Shown piece by piece: positions 33,274 to 44,690 of a stretch of 64,000 nucleotides of DNA. A program made the position numbers and the translations under genes. The number at the start of each line of letters is the position of its first letter. Positions within the stretch are counted from its first letter, which is position 1. The DNA comes from Albugo candida (lineage: Eukaryota > Oomycota > Peronosporomycetes > Albuginales). The notes under the pieces were generated by a model. That model did not search any database and was not told where the DNA came from. It was given only the letters and a program-made list of their open reading frames with translations. The stretch spans positions 186,001-250,000 of the forward strand of contig JBDOQK010000034.1 of the NCBI GenBank assembly GCA_040437565.1. The letters are read 5' to 3'.

Positions 33274-34416
33274 TTATGATTGCCCGTTGCTACCATTTTC
33301 AGGGCTCGGTCTCCTCAACTTGTCATTTGAACCGGAATAGGGAAACGTGTCACGAATCTTCGCTTTGGCGTATGTAGCTCCTTCATACAGTTTGTTTTTC
33401 GCGTTGCCAATGTGTGAAGTCACTGATTCGTACATATTCGTAGCTTTCGATTTGAGCCCCTCAGTCAATGGAGAGATATACTTTCCTGCAGTAGAATAAC
33501 CCTTTTTGATTGTATCTACACCTTGTCGAACCCGAGATGTCTCGGCTGGGACATCAGTTGGCTGAGAATCTTTCGTCGTTGATCCCGATGTGGCCCCAGC
33601 CCGTGCATTCGTGATCTCGTTTTCATCTTTTTTGACCGTCTTGTCATCAGTACCACCAGCATGCTTCTTAGAGAAGCCAGGGATGTATGAAGTCACTGTC
33701 TTGTGAATACTCGTAGCTTTCGATTTGAGCCCCTCAGTCAATGGAGATATATACTTTCCTGCAGTAGAATAACCCTTTTTGATTGTATCTACACCTTGTC
33801 GAAGCCGAGATGTTTCGGCTGGGACATCAGTTGGCTGAGAATCTTTCGTCGTTGATCCCGATGTGGCCCCAGCTCGAGCATTCGTGATCTCCTTTTCATC
33901 TTTTCTGACCGTCTTGTCATCAGTACCACCAACACGCTTCTTGGACGAACTACGATATTTCCTAATAGCATCTAGTTTGGTAGACAAAGTTTTTCTGGCC
34001 GACTGTAGAGTAGGATTCTTCTTGATCTTATCCTTCACCTTGTTAAATACGGGTTTGATTTTGTCGCGTGTGAACGCCACCAGCCTGTCTTTCTGCTTCA
34101 TTACTCGGGGTTTAACTTTGTCGCTTATGAACGCCCCGATCATTTCTTTTGCTTTGTCAAACTTTTTTCTGACATAACCACCGCTATTCCGTACATTTGT
34201 TGTAAATTTACTCGCGATTCGCCCGTGCTTTGAGCCAGCATCACTCTTAAAAGGAATTGAATCCAAATTTCTATTCAGTTCACGCTTCAGTTGACTATTT
34301 TGTGGGACTGTTTGGATAGACGCCTCGAAAGCGGAAGAATAGCCATTCAGTAGTGCGAGCGAGATTGAGAGAGGCAAAAAAAGTGCTACGAGTCGCTTGG
34401 TGAGCCGTGCTTCCAT
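33274..34416 (-). CDS. Secreted Lys-rich protein with two 91-residue tandem repeats, family member 2
   Basis: 380 residues from ATG 34416. Residues 1-30 form a signal peptide (core ALFLPLSISLALLNG), followed by the shared motif IQTVPQNSQLKREL. Residues about 60-160 are basic and helix-forming, with repeated D-K-(V/I)-K-P units. Residues about 165-345 consist of two nearly identical 91-residue modules (period 273 bp at DNA level), each opening GGTDDKTV and containing TNARAGATSGSTTKDSQPTD and RQGVDTIKKGYSTAGKYISP. The module resembles R-L-x-QAV segments in the 27.4-kb protein. No cysteines and no enzymatic motif are seen. Extracellular location follows from the signal peptide. A plant-targeted effector role is inference; a structural or cell-wall role is possible. 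Confidence 0.8.
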   Translation of the reverse strand: MEARLTKRLVALFLPLSISLALLNGYSSAFEASIQTVPQNSQLKRELNRNLDSIPFKSDAGSKHGRIASKFTTNVRNSGGYVRKKFDKAKEMIGAFISDKVKPRVMKQKDRLVAFTRDKIKPVFNKVKDKIKKNPTLQSARKTLSTKLDAIRKYRSSSKKRVGGTDDKTVRKDEKEITNARAGATSGSTTKDSQPTDVPAETSRLRQGVDTIKKGYSTAGKYISPLTEGLKSKATSIHKTVTSYIPGFSKKHAGGTDDKTVKKDENEITNARAGATSGSTTKDSQPTDVPAETSRVRQGVDTIKKGYSTAGKYISPLTEGLKSKATNMYESVTSHIGNAKNKLYEGATYAKAKIRDTFPYSGSNDKLRRPSPENGSNGQS

Positions 34417-34500
34417 CTACTTTGTTCCGTTCAAGTGTTCTTCTTCTCTCCAACTGATTTATGAAGTCCTCCGTCGCACGAATTCGCAGCCACCAAACGT
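34417..34500 (-). promoter_or_regulatory. Promoter/5'UTR block shared with the 59.6-kb gene
   Basis: Read on the minus strand, this contains TTTGGTGGCTGCGAATTCG, then GGAGGACTTCATAAATC, then AAGAACACTTGAACGGAAC just before the ATG. The same elements in the same order precede the gene at 59594 (TTGGTGGCAGCGAGCTC, GGAGGAGTGTATAAAAG, AAGAGCACTTGAACGTAG). CATAAATC at 34457-34464 lies where the other gene has TATAAAAG. Confidence 0.65.
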
Positions 34501-34720
34501 TGTCGTTTAGCTTGATCTCTGCGAAGGATACGCTCGATACCCCTGATTCCGAGTACTACTTTTGCTCAGCGATTTAACAACCCACCATTTCTAATGACTG
34601 AGTGTTCTGATATCGCCGCATTGTACAAAAACTTTAAAATAACATTCGACCGTACCACTTGAACGAGATCCATCGAATGTTGCGATATGAATATACCAGC
34701 ACTCGAACGTTTCAATCCGT

Positions 34721-34942
34721 TTGATTTCTGACATCGTTACGTTGTTTCAACATTACAACAAAGAGCAACACCATATTTCGAACTTTAAATCCTATATATT
34801 GCTTGGTTGTGTTCATATATTTGTAAAACTTGTCGTTGTGTTTTTATTTCTTCTAGCCGTTACACTGCTATTGAATGGTGTGGAAGCGAACTTGCTCAAG
34901 GAGCAGCCGCGATTCTTGACTGGATTAAAGTGGTCACGCTAA
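34721..34942 (+). pseudogene. Possible remnant of a small secreted protein
   Basis: This plus-strand frame has no ATG, but it carries a hydrophobic stretch and LAVTLLLNGVEANLLKEQ, which recalls the ALLNG end of the family signal peptide. A CACTTGAACG element like that upstream of the two family genes lies at 34656 on this strand. It may be a decayed family copy divergent from the 34.4-kb gene, or chance. Confidence 0.25.
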
Positions 34943-36094
34943 ATTTATATCCTTATTCAGCAATTGAGTATTTAATGTCATGTACGTAGTTTTATCTTAG
35001 CAGAATAATGTGAGCAACAAGTTCAGAGTCACATTTCGACTTCTTATGCAAAAAAGGCAAGAAAAAGCAGATGAGCTTTGAATCAATAAAATGTAGAAGA
35101 AACCAAGAGATACGACAAATTTGATTGTAAAACAAATCACGTGATACCAAGTACAACTAAAAATCAAGGAGAGAAATCAATTACCTATCAAAGAAAGCCT
35201 GATTGTAGTAGGGGTTTTATGATATATTTCTTATCTATCACCCCACCCCTTCCAAGGCAACTCATTCCGAACGGCTTTTTGGACTTTGTAACGCAGCTAT
35301 CGCCCAATGCCTCCCATTTCCAAGACTATTATCTATCAGAAATCTGCCTCACCCATGTCCACGTTATAATGATCTTCAATCCCATAGAAAAGTAACTTTC
35401 GGTGAAAGGCGAAAGATGCAGAGTGTAGGAGTGGATGGCCTTACAAAATCAGTAAGGCTGTGGGATGTGCTTGACGATTGATTGATCACTCGTTACAAAA
35501 CAATGGATCATGGATCATTGCTCAACATCATCCTACATCGTTCAGAGACGAGTGGCAACAATACTGCACGTCGACACAAACCAGAATAAGAGACTTTGAC
35601 TCGCAAGATTAAGCAAGCGTGAATCATCTCGATAAGTGTTACGGTATGCCTTCGCCGAATCTATTCGTCAACACTTGCAAAAGGAACGACAGCTACAGAC
35701 AGCGTAAGTAAGTACATCAGATACTTGCAAAGTCCGATAAAGATTGACGCTAAGTAGAGCTGGAAATCTTCGTTCATCACACCCACTCTATGCGAATTTA
35801 CAAGCTGTGTCAATCCTTCGTCAAATTCCATTTGTAGTAACTTCTCATACACATTTCTTCATCATCTTCACACACGTTTGCTTTTAGATTAAAGAAGAGA
35901 ATAACGATAAATTCCACGAAGGGTCTGCCGGATCTCCACCTATATAAATTCGGCAGCATCGCAGAAATGATTTATTCATTTCGTTGCGCTTTACGATTAC
36001 ACATTAAGTACCCAATTACTTGGCATCACTGGCACGACGCTAAAATTATTTTTGATCGCTGCCATACTTTCATCGACCAGATTTACGGTCCTGA
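34943..36094. other. Gene-poor stretch; one weak small-protein candidate
   Basis: The minus frame 35831-35661 (56 codons from ATG, MEFDEGLTQLVNSHRVGV) ends in a hydrophobic helix (LYLASIFIGLCKYLMYLLTL), which would suit a tail-anchored peptide. It has no known family. Nothing else is supported. Confidence 0.25.
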
Positions 36095-36710
36095 CTATTT
36101 ATAAAATGTGGAAGTTTTGACGGCGGTTTTCGCACCACCTTTCAGTTGCAGCACCGTTGAACGCCACGTGTCTTTGACGATATACCTACCGCAGTATTTC
36201 ATACATCTATTCACTTTCTGCGCACTGGCGTATCCAGAAACACGTTTTCGCAAACGGATGATTCTGCCGAGGGAGTATAACGCCAGGTCCTCATGAGTTT
36301 GCTCGTTGATTTCTTTCACTCTATCAATATTGATGTACTATAAAAAGCCGTAGGGAGCTGTCTGTAACTGTTTTGACATCCTTGTACATCTCCAGAACAC
36401 GTGCCTTAGGTATACAAAACGAATTTTTGATACGTGCGCTGGCGATGCGCGTCTTTAGCTCATTTACGTGGCTAGAAAATGATTGATTCAAACAGTGTTG
36501 CAGCAGGAGATTTATATGGTGTGCGTATACGCCACCCAACCATAGAATCACACAGAATCCGCAACGGTCACACTCTATTCGCGTGCGTATCGGACAGTAA
36601 ATGTCATTCATTGCCATTTCAACATCTAATATATACAAAAGCCTAGAGGAATGAATGATCTGAACCAGTTTGATCTGACCAATAGATGCTTCTGATATTA
36701 CCACATACAT
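36095..36710 (-). mobile_element. Possible hAT-family transposase remnant
   Basis: Two adjacent minus-strand frames follow each other. 36710-36324 contains GGVYAHHINLLLQHCLNQ, close to the (C)-x-AH-x-x-NLLL signature of hAT/DUF659 transposases. 36319-36095 contains KDTWRSTVLQLKGGAKTAV, resembling the T-R-W-x-S motif that follows it in the same family. The order and strand agree, but the length is only about a third of a transposase and no terminal repeats were found. It is a decayed DNA-transposon fragment if real. Confidence 0.35.
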
Positions 36711-39338
36711 GCGTATTCCTAGAAAGTATGAGGATGTTCATATCTAAAATTGAATGTGGCGTCTTGCAATAGCCACGCCAAAAGAGCGAAGTACCAGCCT
36801 TTCTAGCCGCTGTGCACTAAAGCACGAACTGGTGCAACCACGTCCTTGAGCTCAGAGGTTAAGACATCTCACGAAGATTTTGATTTCGACTTCAATATCA
36901 ATTGTCAATCTTGGACCGCATTGAATTCAGTAGAAGGCACCTATCAGAATAGTTCATTTTGTTTAGCAGTACTTTCATATGGAGAATGCCATGACACTTC
37001 ACATGTGTCAAAAGATGACACAAACAGGGTCGAATATACGAAATTGTAGATGAAGTAAGGTGGCGGCCATAACTTGCGAAACTGCTCCCATGCCAATCTC
37101 AAATTGCCATAAAGCCTCTACTGCTACAGGCTTGCTCGTTAAAAATGAGGGGCGTTAGACCTATCAATATAAAATAATACCGTGATAATACACAGCAATT
37201 CGCCACGCAGAATTTGTATCAGAATGCAATCAGGTACTCGAGATGGTGAGGAAACAATGTGATGGCCGACACGTCGTGCGGAATCCACAAGTCGTCTCAG
37301 CAAGTGCAAATTCAAGAAGGGCTTATGCTGAAAGTTTGATGTCTCGCCAGGTAACACAACATAATTTTTTGTCTTATTCTAATGCAGGACAGCTTGTATC
37401 CATTATCATCGAACCCACCATTCGTAGTAGTAGTACCGACAGGTAAGGTCTCTCTTCGGCAATTTTTAATTAAGGGTGGAAGCTCTTGCCGAACTGCAGA
37501 AGCTTACCTCCACATACACGAAGCAATAAACGCTATTGCCACATTCACTGGCAATCTTGATTACATTGCATTGCAGCATCAGATCGTCCGGGATTTCCTT
37601 CCAGGGGATGAACGCTTACCAATTTGATTATATCCAATTCGACGCCGTCGCGGTAGCGTATAGACACACCAAATTGTCACCAGTATTCCTGCAGGTGTAC
37701 CCTAGCTCACGCACCTTAATTTCTATGCGAAGTCCTTGACACCTGGATAAGAATTCTCGACCAGTACTCCCGGCAAGCTCAAATCGTTTGACGATAGACT
37801 GCTCGAGTTTTGACGTGGCTTGAACCGTGTTCCTCACTTAGAAACGGGAACCGAGCCGCATAATCGAGCCGAAAGGCCATCATATCACATACAGAGATCA
37901 AACTATCAATTTCATTCAACCAGTGAGTGAGCTCATAATCAGATGCTCAATCCCTGTCATATAATGTTTGCGCGAGTGTGGGAGAAGACAGGAGTAGAGC
38001 CGAAGCACAAAAGTCTTCAAGAATTTTCGTAGGTGACTTGATTCATCTAATTGTCAAATCTGATCCTAGATCCACAAAAACACAGCTACTGGGTAATCTT
38101 CTCGAGTTCGACAGGAGTGTCATAATACACAATATGGTCCACAACTAAAAACCTGATCTCGATGAGCTACTACATAAGCACCGTGCGTAATTGACTCAGC
38201 ACATTGATCGCTTTAGCAAGAGCTGTCTGTAGTACGTTCGATGTATACGAGCAAACTGAATCATAGTCAAAGCAGCGACTGCTTTTGCAAGCATAACGTG
38301 CCCCGTCGTAGCAGAGCACACTGAGGACTGATCAGGATGAGATGATGAGAACGAGATTGTGAGAATTACACCAACGATGATGATATGAGGGCGAACGATG
38401 AAAGTATGAGTTCTATATAAATAGACAGAGAAGAATACATGGAAGTGCAGAAAATTATGTGCGGACGGAGGAAATCTTAGCTCAGCGCAGCGGATAGAAC
38501 GACATCCACTAGCCTTGCTGCATGTGAATGATAATTCATCACACCCATAAAATTTGCTAGGAACTATGAGCTTTCCACGATACTTGTCTCACACACTTGT
38601 AGGCATCAAATACGTGAATTTTCCAACATAGAAGCGCTTGCTTCTCAGGGTCCTTGATGTATCTTGCAGACTGCAATTCGTCAATCATATCAAGACATGC
38701 TTCCTTTGTGATATCCATTTTAATGATTGTACAAGGGTCCATTCTCGCATCCATAATTGTCGAGTTGTAGCAAGAACACCGAATCCGCTCGTAGACCTTT
38801 GCGATGATTGATCCAATAGGCTCCTCGGCATGATCGAACTGTCGTTTACTTCTGTGCTTGATGCATCATGCGCTGAACGGAATACGGTGCTTGCAGCGGG
38901 AATTTCTTCTCAACTCGTTAAAGCGCCGGCCAACCTTTATGGCAATCCTTTATTTCAAGCGCATATAATCGAGCAGCTCCGTTTGTCATCATAGCTCGGA
39001 TATTAACGACAAATTGCGTCGACACAATAGAGCGATGAGTCATATGAAATACAAGTCCGCAACTTCTCTTCTATCCAAGTCAGTTTGGATACTACCATCA
39101 GGCGACTTGTACACGGTACAGAAAAGCAAGCATGCGTGGAGATCCACCCACTGAGCTATTTCAGCATATTTTACTACTTCATACTCTTTTCTGACAACAG
39201 AAACGGTGCATGTGCCCGGGTATTTATGAAAGTTTATGATCTGTTTACGCACGGTGGTCTTGACAATTGGTCGCTAGAGCGAAGCCTAAAACAAAGATGC
39301 AAAACTTTATCTTCTTCTTAACGAAAACTGCTACAGCT
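36711..39338. other. Gene-poor stretch; weak minus-strand coding candidates at 38.6 and 39.1 kb
   Basis: Minus frame 38754-38557 (65 codons from ATG, TKEACLDMIDELQSARYIKD) has a protein-like composition. Minus 39252-39040 (70 codons) ends DLDRREVADLYFI. They could be exons of one gene on this strand, but no family is recognised. Plus 37382-37627 has an ATG but no support. No RNA gene was found. Confidence 0.3.
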
Positions 39339-40776
39339 CTAAGATTGCACGGATGGAATTGTGCATTCACTAGCATTGTCGTTCCTTTCAAGTTGATAGG
39401 TACCAGCCTTTTGGGACTGAAGCTCCCGTCTCAATTCCTGGATTTCTTGCATGATACTCTAAATACACATGTGAGAAATTTTAGTTTGTGCAGATGAGTA
39501 CATTATGGTGATATATCATTACTTTATTGGCATCCAGCATGTGTCTGAGAATTTTGTTCTGATGGAGGTCGAGGTCAATGTAAAACACGCTCTCAGATAT
39601 CAAAATGACCGACAGATAAACTGGATATAAACGATGTAGCCACAAAATTCCTTCGCGGGGTGTGAGCGCACAAAATGAACGGAAAATGCTCGGCTCATAG
39701 TAGAAGAATTTCATAGAGAGTTCTAGAACAAGCACCTACAGATTTGAACAAATATTTTGCGTGAGATTACAATAAAAGGATTATGAAATCCAAAATTGAA
39801 TACATACACCAAGAAGGAATGGGTACAGCCACACTGAAGTTTTTGCCGGAAGTCTGTGCCAACTCAATGCGTAGCTGTGTAATGAAAATTTGTTTGAAAA
39901 TGTTTGCTTATTTGGTATTTTGCCGAACCTGATGCAGGACCACAGTACATAGTAGAGAAGAAGGTTCAAAGGAAGATCCAATCCGTCCGTTTTTTCTTCA
40001 CCCCAGAAATCGTAATTTGCACGCACTTTATCATTCAGAAGATTCTAAGAAGGCCTCCTTCATTCAGAAATCTCATCTTGCATTCCTTGGTAAAATATAC
40101 CTCATAAGCTTCATCAATTTTCAACCATTCTTCTTCTGAAAGCTTATTAAATTTGTGAAGTTCACGAAACCGATTGTAGGATTTCCCAATGTCATAGATG
40201 CCTGAGCTACGGCAGACCTGAAACCAAAGGAAAGTAGAAGAGAAATATTCAGAAGCTTGGTCTTTGGTGTGCGCGTAAGGTTCAAACTTTGAGTAAGCTG
40301 TAAGCATTTGTGTCGACAAAGAGAAATTTATACGCCTACAAAGAAGTGCAGACGATAAGCATATATATATATCACGTTCGGTCAATAGCGGCAAACGTAC
40401 AAAGATTGGGAGAATGAGAAGGAATGACATCATAATGGAAGTTTTCAGAACAAATGAAGCAGTACTGCGCGATCCCCGAGATATCATCCATCTGCTTGCA
40501 ATGAAGCCCATCGGAGCCACAAATGCAATGTAATACGCCGCAAACAACGAGTCTTCGATAGCATCTGCATACAAACGCAACATGGCGCCGATGATTTATT
40601 GACCAATGGTATTGATCATTCATGTTTATATATTGACACACATTTTTAAGTGTTCTATCATCTGAATGCCAAGTCCTGTGTCGAACGGAAGCTAATTCTA
40701 CCATACGTTGTAACAATATATATATGCTTGATTCAATATTCAGAATAATCTTTATAAGCTCGAACACAATACTCAT
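39339..40776 (-). CDS. Multi-exon multi-pass membrane protein with C-terminal coiled coil (exons approximate)
   Basis: Several minus-strand segments line up between short introns. A first exon from ATG 40776 begins MSIVFELIKIILNIESSIYI. A segment at about 40565-40330 has two hydrophobic spans (YYIAFVAPMGFIASRW and IMMSFLLILPIFV). After an acceptor at about 40219 comes a helical soluble segment (LSEEEWLKIDEAYEVYFTKE). Further pieces include 39735-39530, starting at acceptor CTGTAG, with FFYYEPSIFRSF and VYLSVILISESVFYI. The last exon encodes QEIQELRRELQSQKAG and ends at a TAG at 39339-39341. The soluble helix resembles the middle of RGS domains, and receptors ending in a coiled coil exist, so a G-protein-linked receptor is a guess at best. 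Not all junctions could be phased. Confidence 0.45.
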
Positions 40777-40976
40777 CTGACCGCGCTAGAATTTAACCAA
40801 ATCGCATGGACAGTCAACGATCAACGTGGAAATAACGAGCGGTTCTCACAGCATCAAGAGCTCATCAGTTTTTTTTTTAAATAGCCTCATAAGTGTGACT
40901 TCTCGCCTCGAACTTCGATCATTTCTAGTAGAATACACCTCCTACTAAAGGCACAAGGCATGCCTGCATAGATCGA

Positions 40977-43900
40977 ATGCAATACTGCAACGAGGAGCTC
41001 GACCGCTCAAGACGTCATGATTTTCATGAGATGCCGTCAAGAAAACGATGGCGACTTGTTTTATTACAATTCTCAATTATCTCATGGCTGATCAAGAAGC
41101 TCCTTCATCGGCATAATGAGCGTGTTGTACTTTCCCAGCAATACATTATTGATACGTTGCTTTTGAAGAAATACTCGTTGGAGGATTCTCTCACCATAAT
41201 CCGGGTTTGTTTATTTGCTTTCGATGAGTTGCAGCGTTCCTTTCTTGACTTATTAGCACATGCTTCTAGGAGCAGCTCATTTCGGTCATCGATATTGAAG
41301 ACTGTAATCTTGTACTCCGAGCTAGGAGCAGTTTTTTAGTACAGCTTCACGACGCTGTGCGAAAAAATTTTGAAGTTTTCTCTTCTGAGCTGAGAATGCC
41401 CGATTCTATTGAAGATTATGATACCAGCACAAGTGATAAGGTGCGTACCATGACACAAATGAATAGTATAATGCATAACTCATTCCTTTAATGCTTACTT
41501 TGTGATGTAGCCAAGTTTCTGCCTACCGCTGATGAACGCTGATGAAAGCATCCAAGCAGTGGCCTACATTGCCGAAGCACATCGGAGCATCGTATTCTCG
41601 TCATATTTTTCCACAAAAAATCGATCGCAGCCTAATTATATAGAGCGTTATCTACGAGTTTTGGGGCGCATTTTGCAAATAATCATTGCCAGATATGTTC
41701 ATGCTATCGAAATGAATGATAATCAGGAATCAGCTCAGCTCAATACATCGCTGGATGAGTTACACACAGGAGAAACACGGAACAGATTGAACGGTATGCT
41801 CAGAAATAGCTTGGCCAATCTCACCGCGATTTTACAAGAAGTTGTGCGAGCAAGATATTGTACAGTTTTTTCCTACGACAGGAGCAAAGGATTGCAATGC
41901 GTTTACACAGACCATTTGAAATGGTTTTCGTTGATACAGTATGGTGATGAACTTGCTCAAAAATGCGCTAATGAGAACAAAATAATACAACATGACGCAA
42001 ACGCGGTATTTGAGGTGATTAGTGATAACATGCTTCAAAAGGAATACAGCTCTCTTTGTGTACCGATTCACGACATAACTGGAGGTGTGTGTGGGGTTCT
42101 GATGCAACAAATTGGAAGAAATGAACCTTTTTGGGATTATACCGACACAGAAATAACGAATCGCATCGGTCAACATATAGGAAGCGCGTTGCAAATAGCG
42201 AAGAGTTCAGATCATTTGGAAACTGAAGAGAAATTATCTTCGGACTTCATTGCTTCGTTGAGCAGAGAAATTGAGCTTACACCGCTTCTGCGCAATGCGT
42301 CAAAACTTATCAGCTCCCTATTTCGCTCAAATCCATGCCGCATTTTCCTTGTGGATTCCAAAAAATCTACCTACCATCTTCCAGTACAGAATGTCTATCC
42401 TAATAGTATGGGAGGACCTACCAGACATTTCTCTGCCTTAGTCGGAATCATCGGATCTACAATACAGTCAGGGGATGTGCTCCGAATAAGTGAAGCATGT
42501 ACGGATCCTAGATTTGATACAATGGCTGATGGACAAGATGATCTATATATGCATTCCATTCTCGTTTCACCAGTGAGGAATCACTTTGGGCACTTTATTG
42601 GTGCTATTGAAATTGGCTGCAAAACATCTGCGGAAACTTTCCATGAGAGCGATGAGAATTTGATTCGGAGGATTGCGCATTGTCTTGGTCTTACACTATG
42701 GAATTCTCTACGGTTTGAATGTGCGAAACTGGCGACCCGAAAAAGTGACGCTTTATTAGCAACTTTCCAAGCAAAGTCGTCATCAAATGAGCACGTGAGC
42801 GATGTCTTTACTGCCTTCACCAATATAACTTGCAAGTTCATGAGCGTTCAACATGCAACAATTTTTTTTGTCGACGAACTCGGTCACACTCTCCATTCTC
42901 GTATCGATTCTAGGTGGAATGCGTACTCGATTCCAATGGGACAATTCCTCCAAGGTAAAGTTGCGTTGTCAGGAGAATTGGAACACGTCCCTTATGATGC
43001 CCAGATGCATCCGGAACTTGACCACGCGTATGACGAACTTGCAAAAATCAAGAGCAAATCGATTTTGTGCGCTCCCATTAAATCGCGAGTAGGTCTTAGT
43101 ATGAAAAGAAAACAACCTGGAAGAGTGAAGGAAAAAGTTCTTGCAGTGCTTTATGTTGTGAATAAGGTGGGTTTCACAAATGGCGGATATTTTGATGATG
43201 GTGATGTAGAATTGATCAAGGCTTTAAGCTTTGGAATGGCTTCACTGGTTCACCATCGAGCGTGGGAGCTGATGTTCCAACCCGAATCTTCCACTTCAGA
43301 TGCAGATGAAAGCGCGCAAGTAGCCAATGCCTTTCTCTCGCAATACACTTCAGCTGCCTACAATGTCAGAAGAAGAAGCTCTCATGAAAGCAGAGGATCG
43401 TCCGGAGAGAATACAGAACTTGGTAATGCTCCAAATATATCGAAAAAAGTTACGCCAGGCGAGCAGCCTTTGATCGCCAGGTACAAAAAGGGTACTGGAT
43501 TTTTCTCTCATTACAATGTGAAATCGCTACCATGCCATGATACCTTGTGTAAATGGGGTCTGGATCCTTGGAAACTTTCATCCACTGAGCTTGTCGATTC
43601 GGTAGTAAATATGTTTGAGACATTCGAGCTTCGACAACATTTTGAGATACCGGTCCTCACTTTGCGTCGCTTTGTGATGAATGTGAAGAACCAATATCAG
43701 AGCGTACCTTACCACAACTATTTTCACGCATTTTCAACATTGCACACTGTATTCATGATGCTTTATGCGCAGGTAAAAGTTACAGCAAAACGTGTATTCA
43801 TTGAAGTGGTCCAGAGCTGTGCTAATGATCCGATTTCACCCACAAATCTCCGTTTTGAACAGATTTTTGCACCTAGGGATGTCCTGGCAATGTTTATCGC

Positions 43901-44549
43901 CGCTTATTGTCATGATATGAACCACAATGGTCGTAATAATGAATTTCACATTCGAACAAGCTCAAGAATAGCTTTAATGTACAATGATCATTCCGTTCTC
44001 GAAAACATGCATGCTGCTGCTTGTTTCGAAACCCTTCGTCACCCAGGCCAAAATGTGCTTGCAACGCTTGATGAAACGGAGTATCATTTAATACGAAAAA
44101 GCATCATAAATGCTATCCTTGCAACGGATATGCAAAACCACGCAAACATGGTCGCCTTGCTACACGAGAAATTCAAGCCTGGAGTATTCCAGCCATCAGA
44201 TGATTCTCACAAAGAGCTGTTGATCAATACGATTGTGCATTCGGCAGATCTCTCCAATCCAACATTACCTCATGATTTACATATTCGCTGGTCAGTTTGC
44301 CTATTACAGGAGTTTAATATGCAGTACGAAGAAGAAGTTGCTCTCGGACTTTCACCGACTTCGTATATGAATGCAAGACCCAACTCCTCCGAACAGGGTC
44401 AAGTAAATCTAGCTTTTATTGATTCTTGCGTCTTCCCAATATGGAGCATATTGAATTCCGCACTCAATGGTTTGGAAGGATGTTTGCAAAATATACAGGA
44501 AAATAGACAAGTATGGATCAATCAGGTCGCCTCCTCTACTCACTCGTAA
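40977..44549 (+). CDS. GAF-domain cyclic-nucleotide phosphodiesterase (PDE2/5/6/10/11-like)
   Basis: It hydrolyses cAMP and/or cGMP to the 5'-monophosphate. The main exon starts at 41511 and includes ATG 41532. Upstream exons are at 41340-41440 (donor GTGCGT at 41441, acceptor GATGTAG ending 41510) and about 40977-41303, whose junction I could not phase. Numbering from ATG 41532, three GAF-like domains occupy about residues 80-225, 235-400 and 415-580; the third has an NK...F-x-D-D motif like the NKFDE ligand-binding signature. The HD-type catalytic domain has YHNYFHAF near 727, CHDMNHNGRNNEF near 793, YNDHSVLEN, LATDMQNH, HSADLSNPTLP near 903 and the nucleotide-gripping Gln region EQGQVNLAFID. 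All metal-binding His/Asp motifs are present. GAF domains usually give allosteric cyclic-nucleotide control; three instead of two is unusual. Confidence 0.92.
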
Positions 44550-44690
44550 TAGGAAGATCTAACGTCATTTTGCAAATTTTTACATGATCGAGAATACATG
44601 TATTTTATTTCCTTGGCCTAAATTCGCGTCCTTAACCAATCTCATGTCGCGAAAATCACACATCTGTCTGATTAGTCTGAATTACCACAA

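Noticed and set aside
38474-38530. tRNA-like A box (TTAGCTCAGCGCAGCGGATA)
   Set aside because: No B box (GGTTCRAnnCC) or acceptor-stem pairing downstream within tRNA length.
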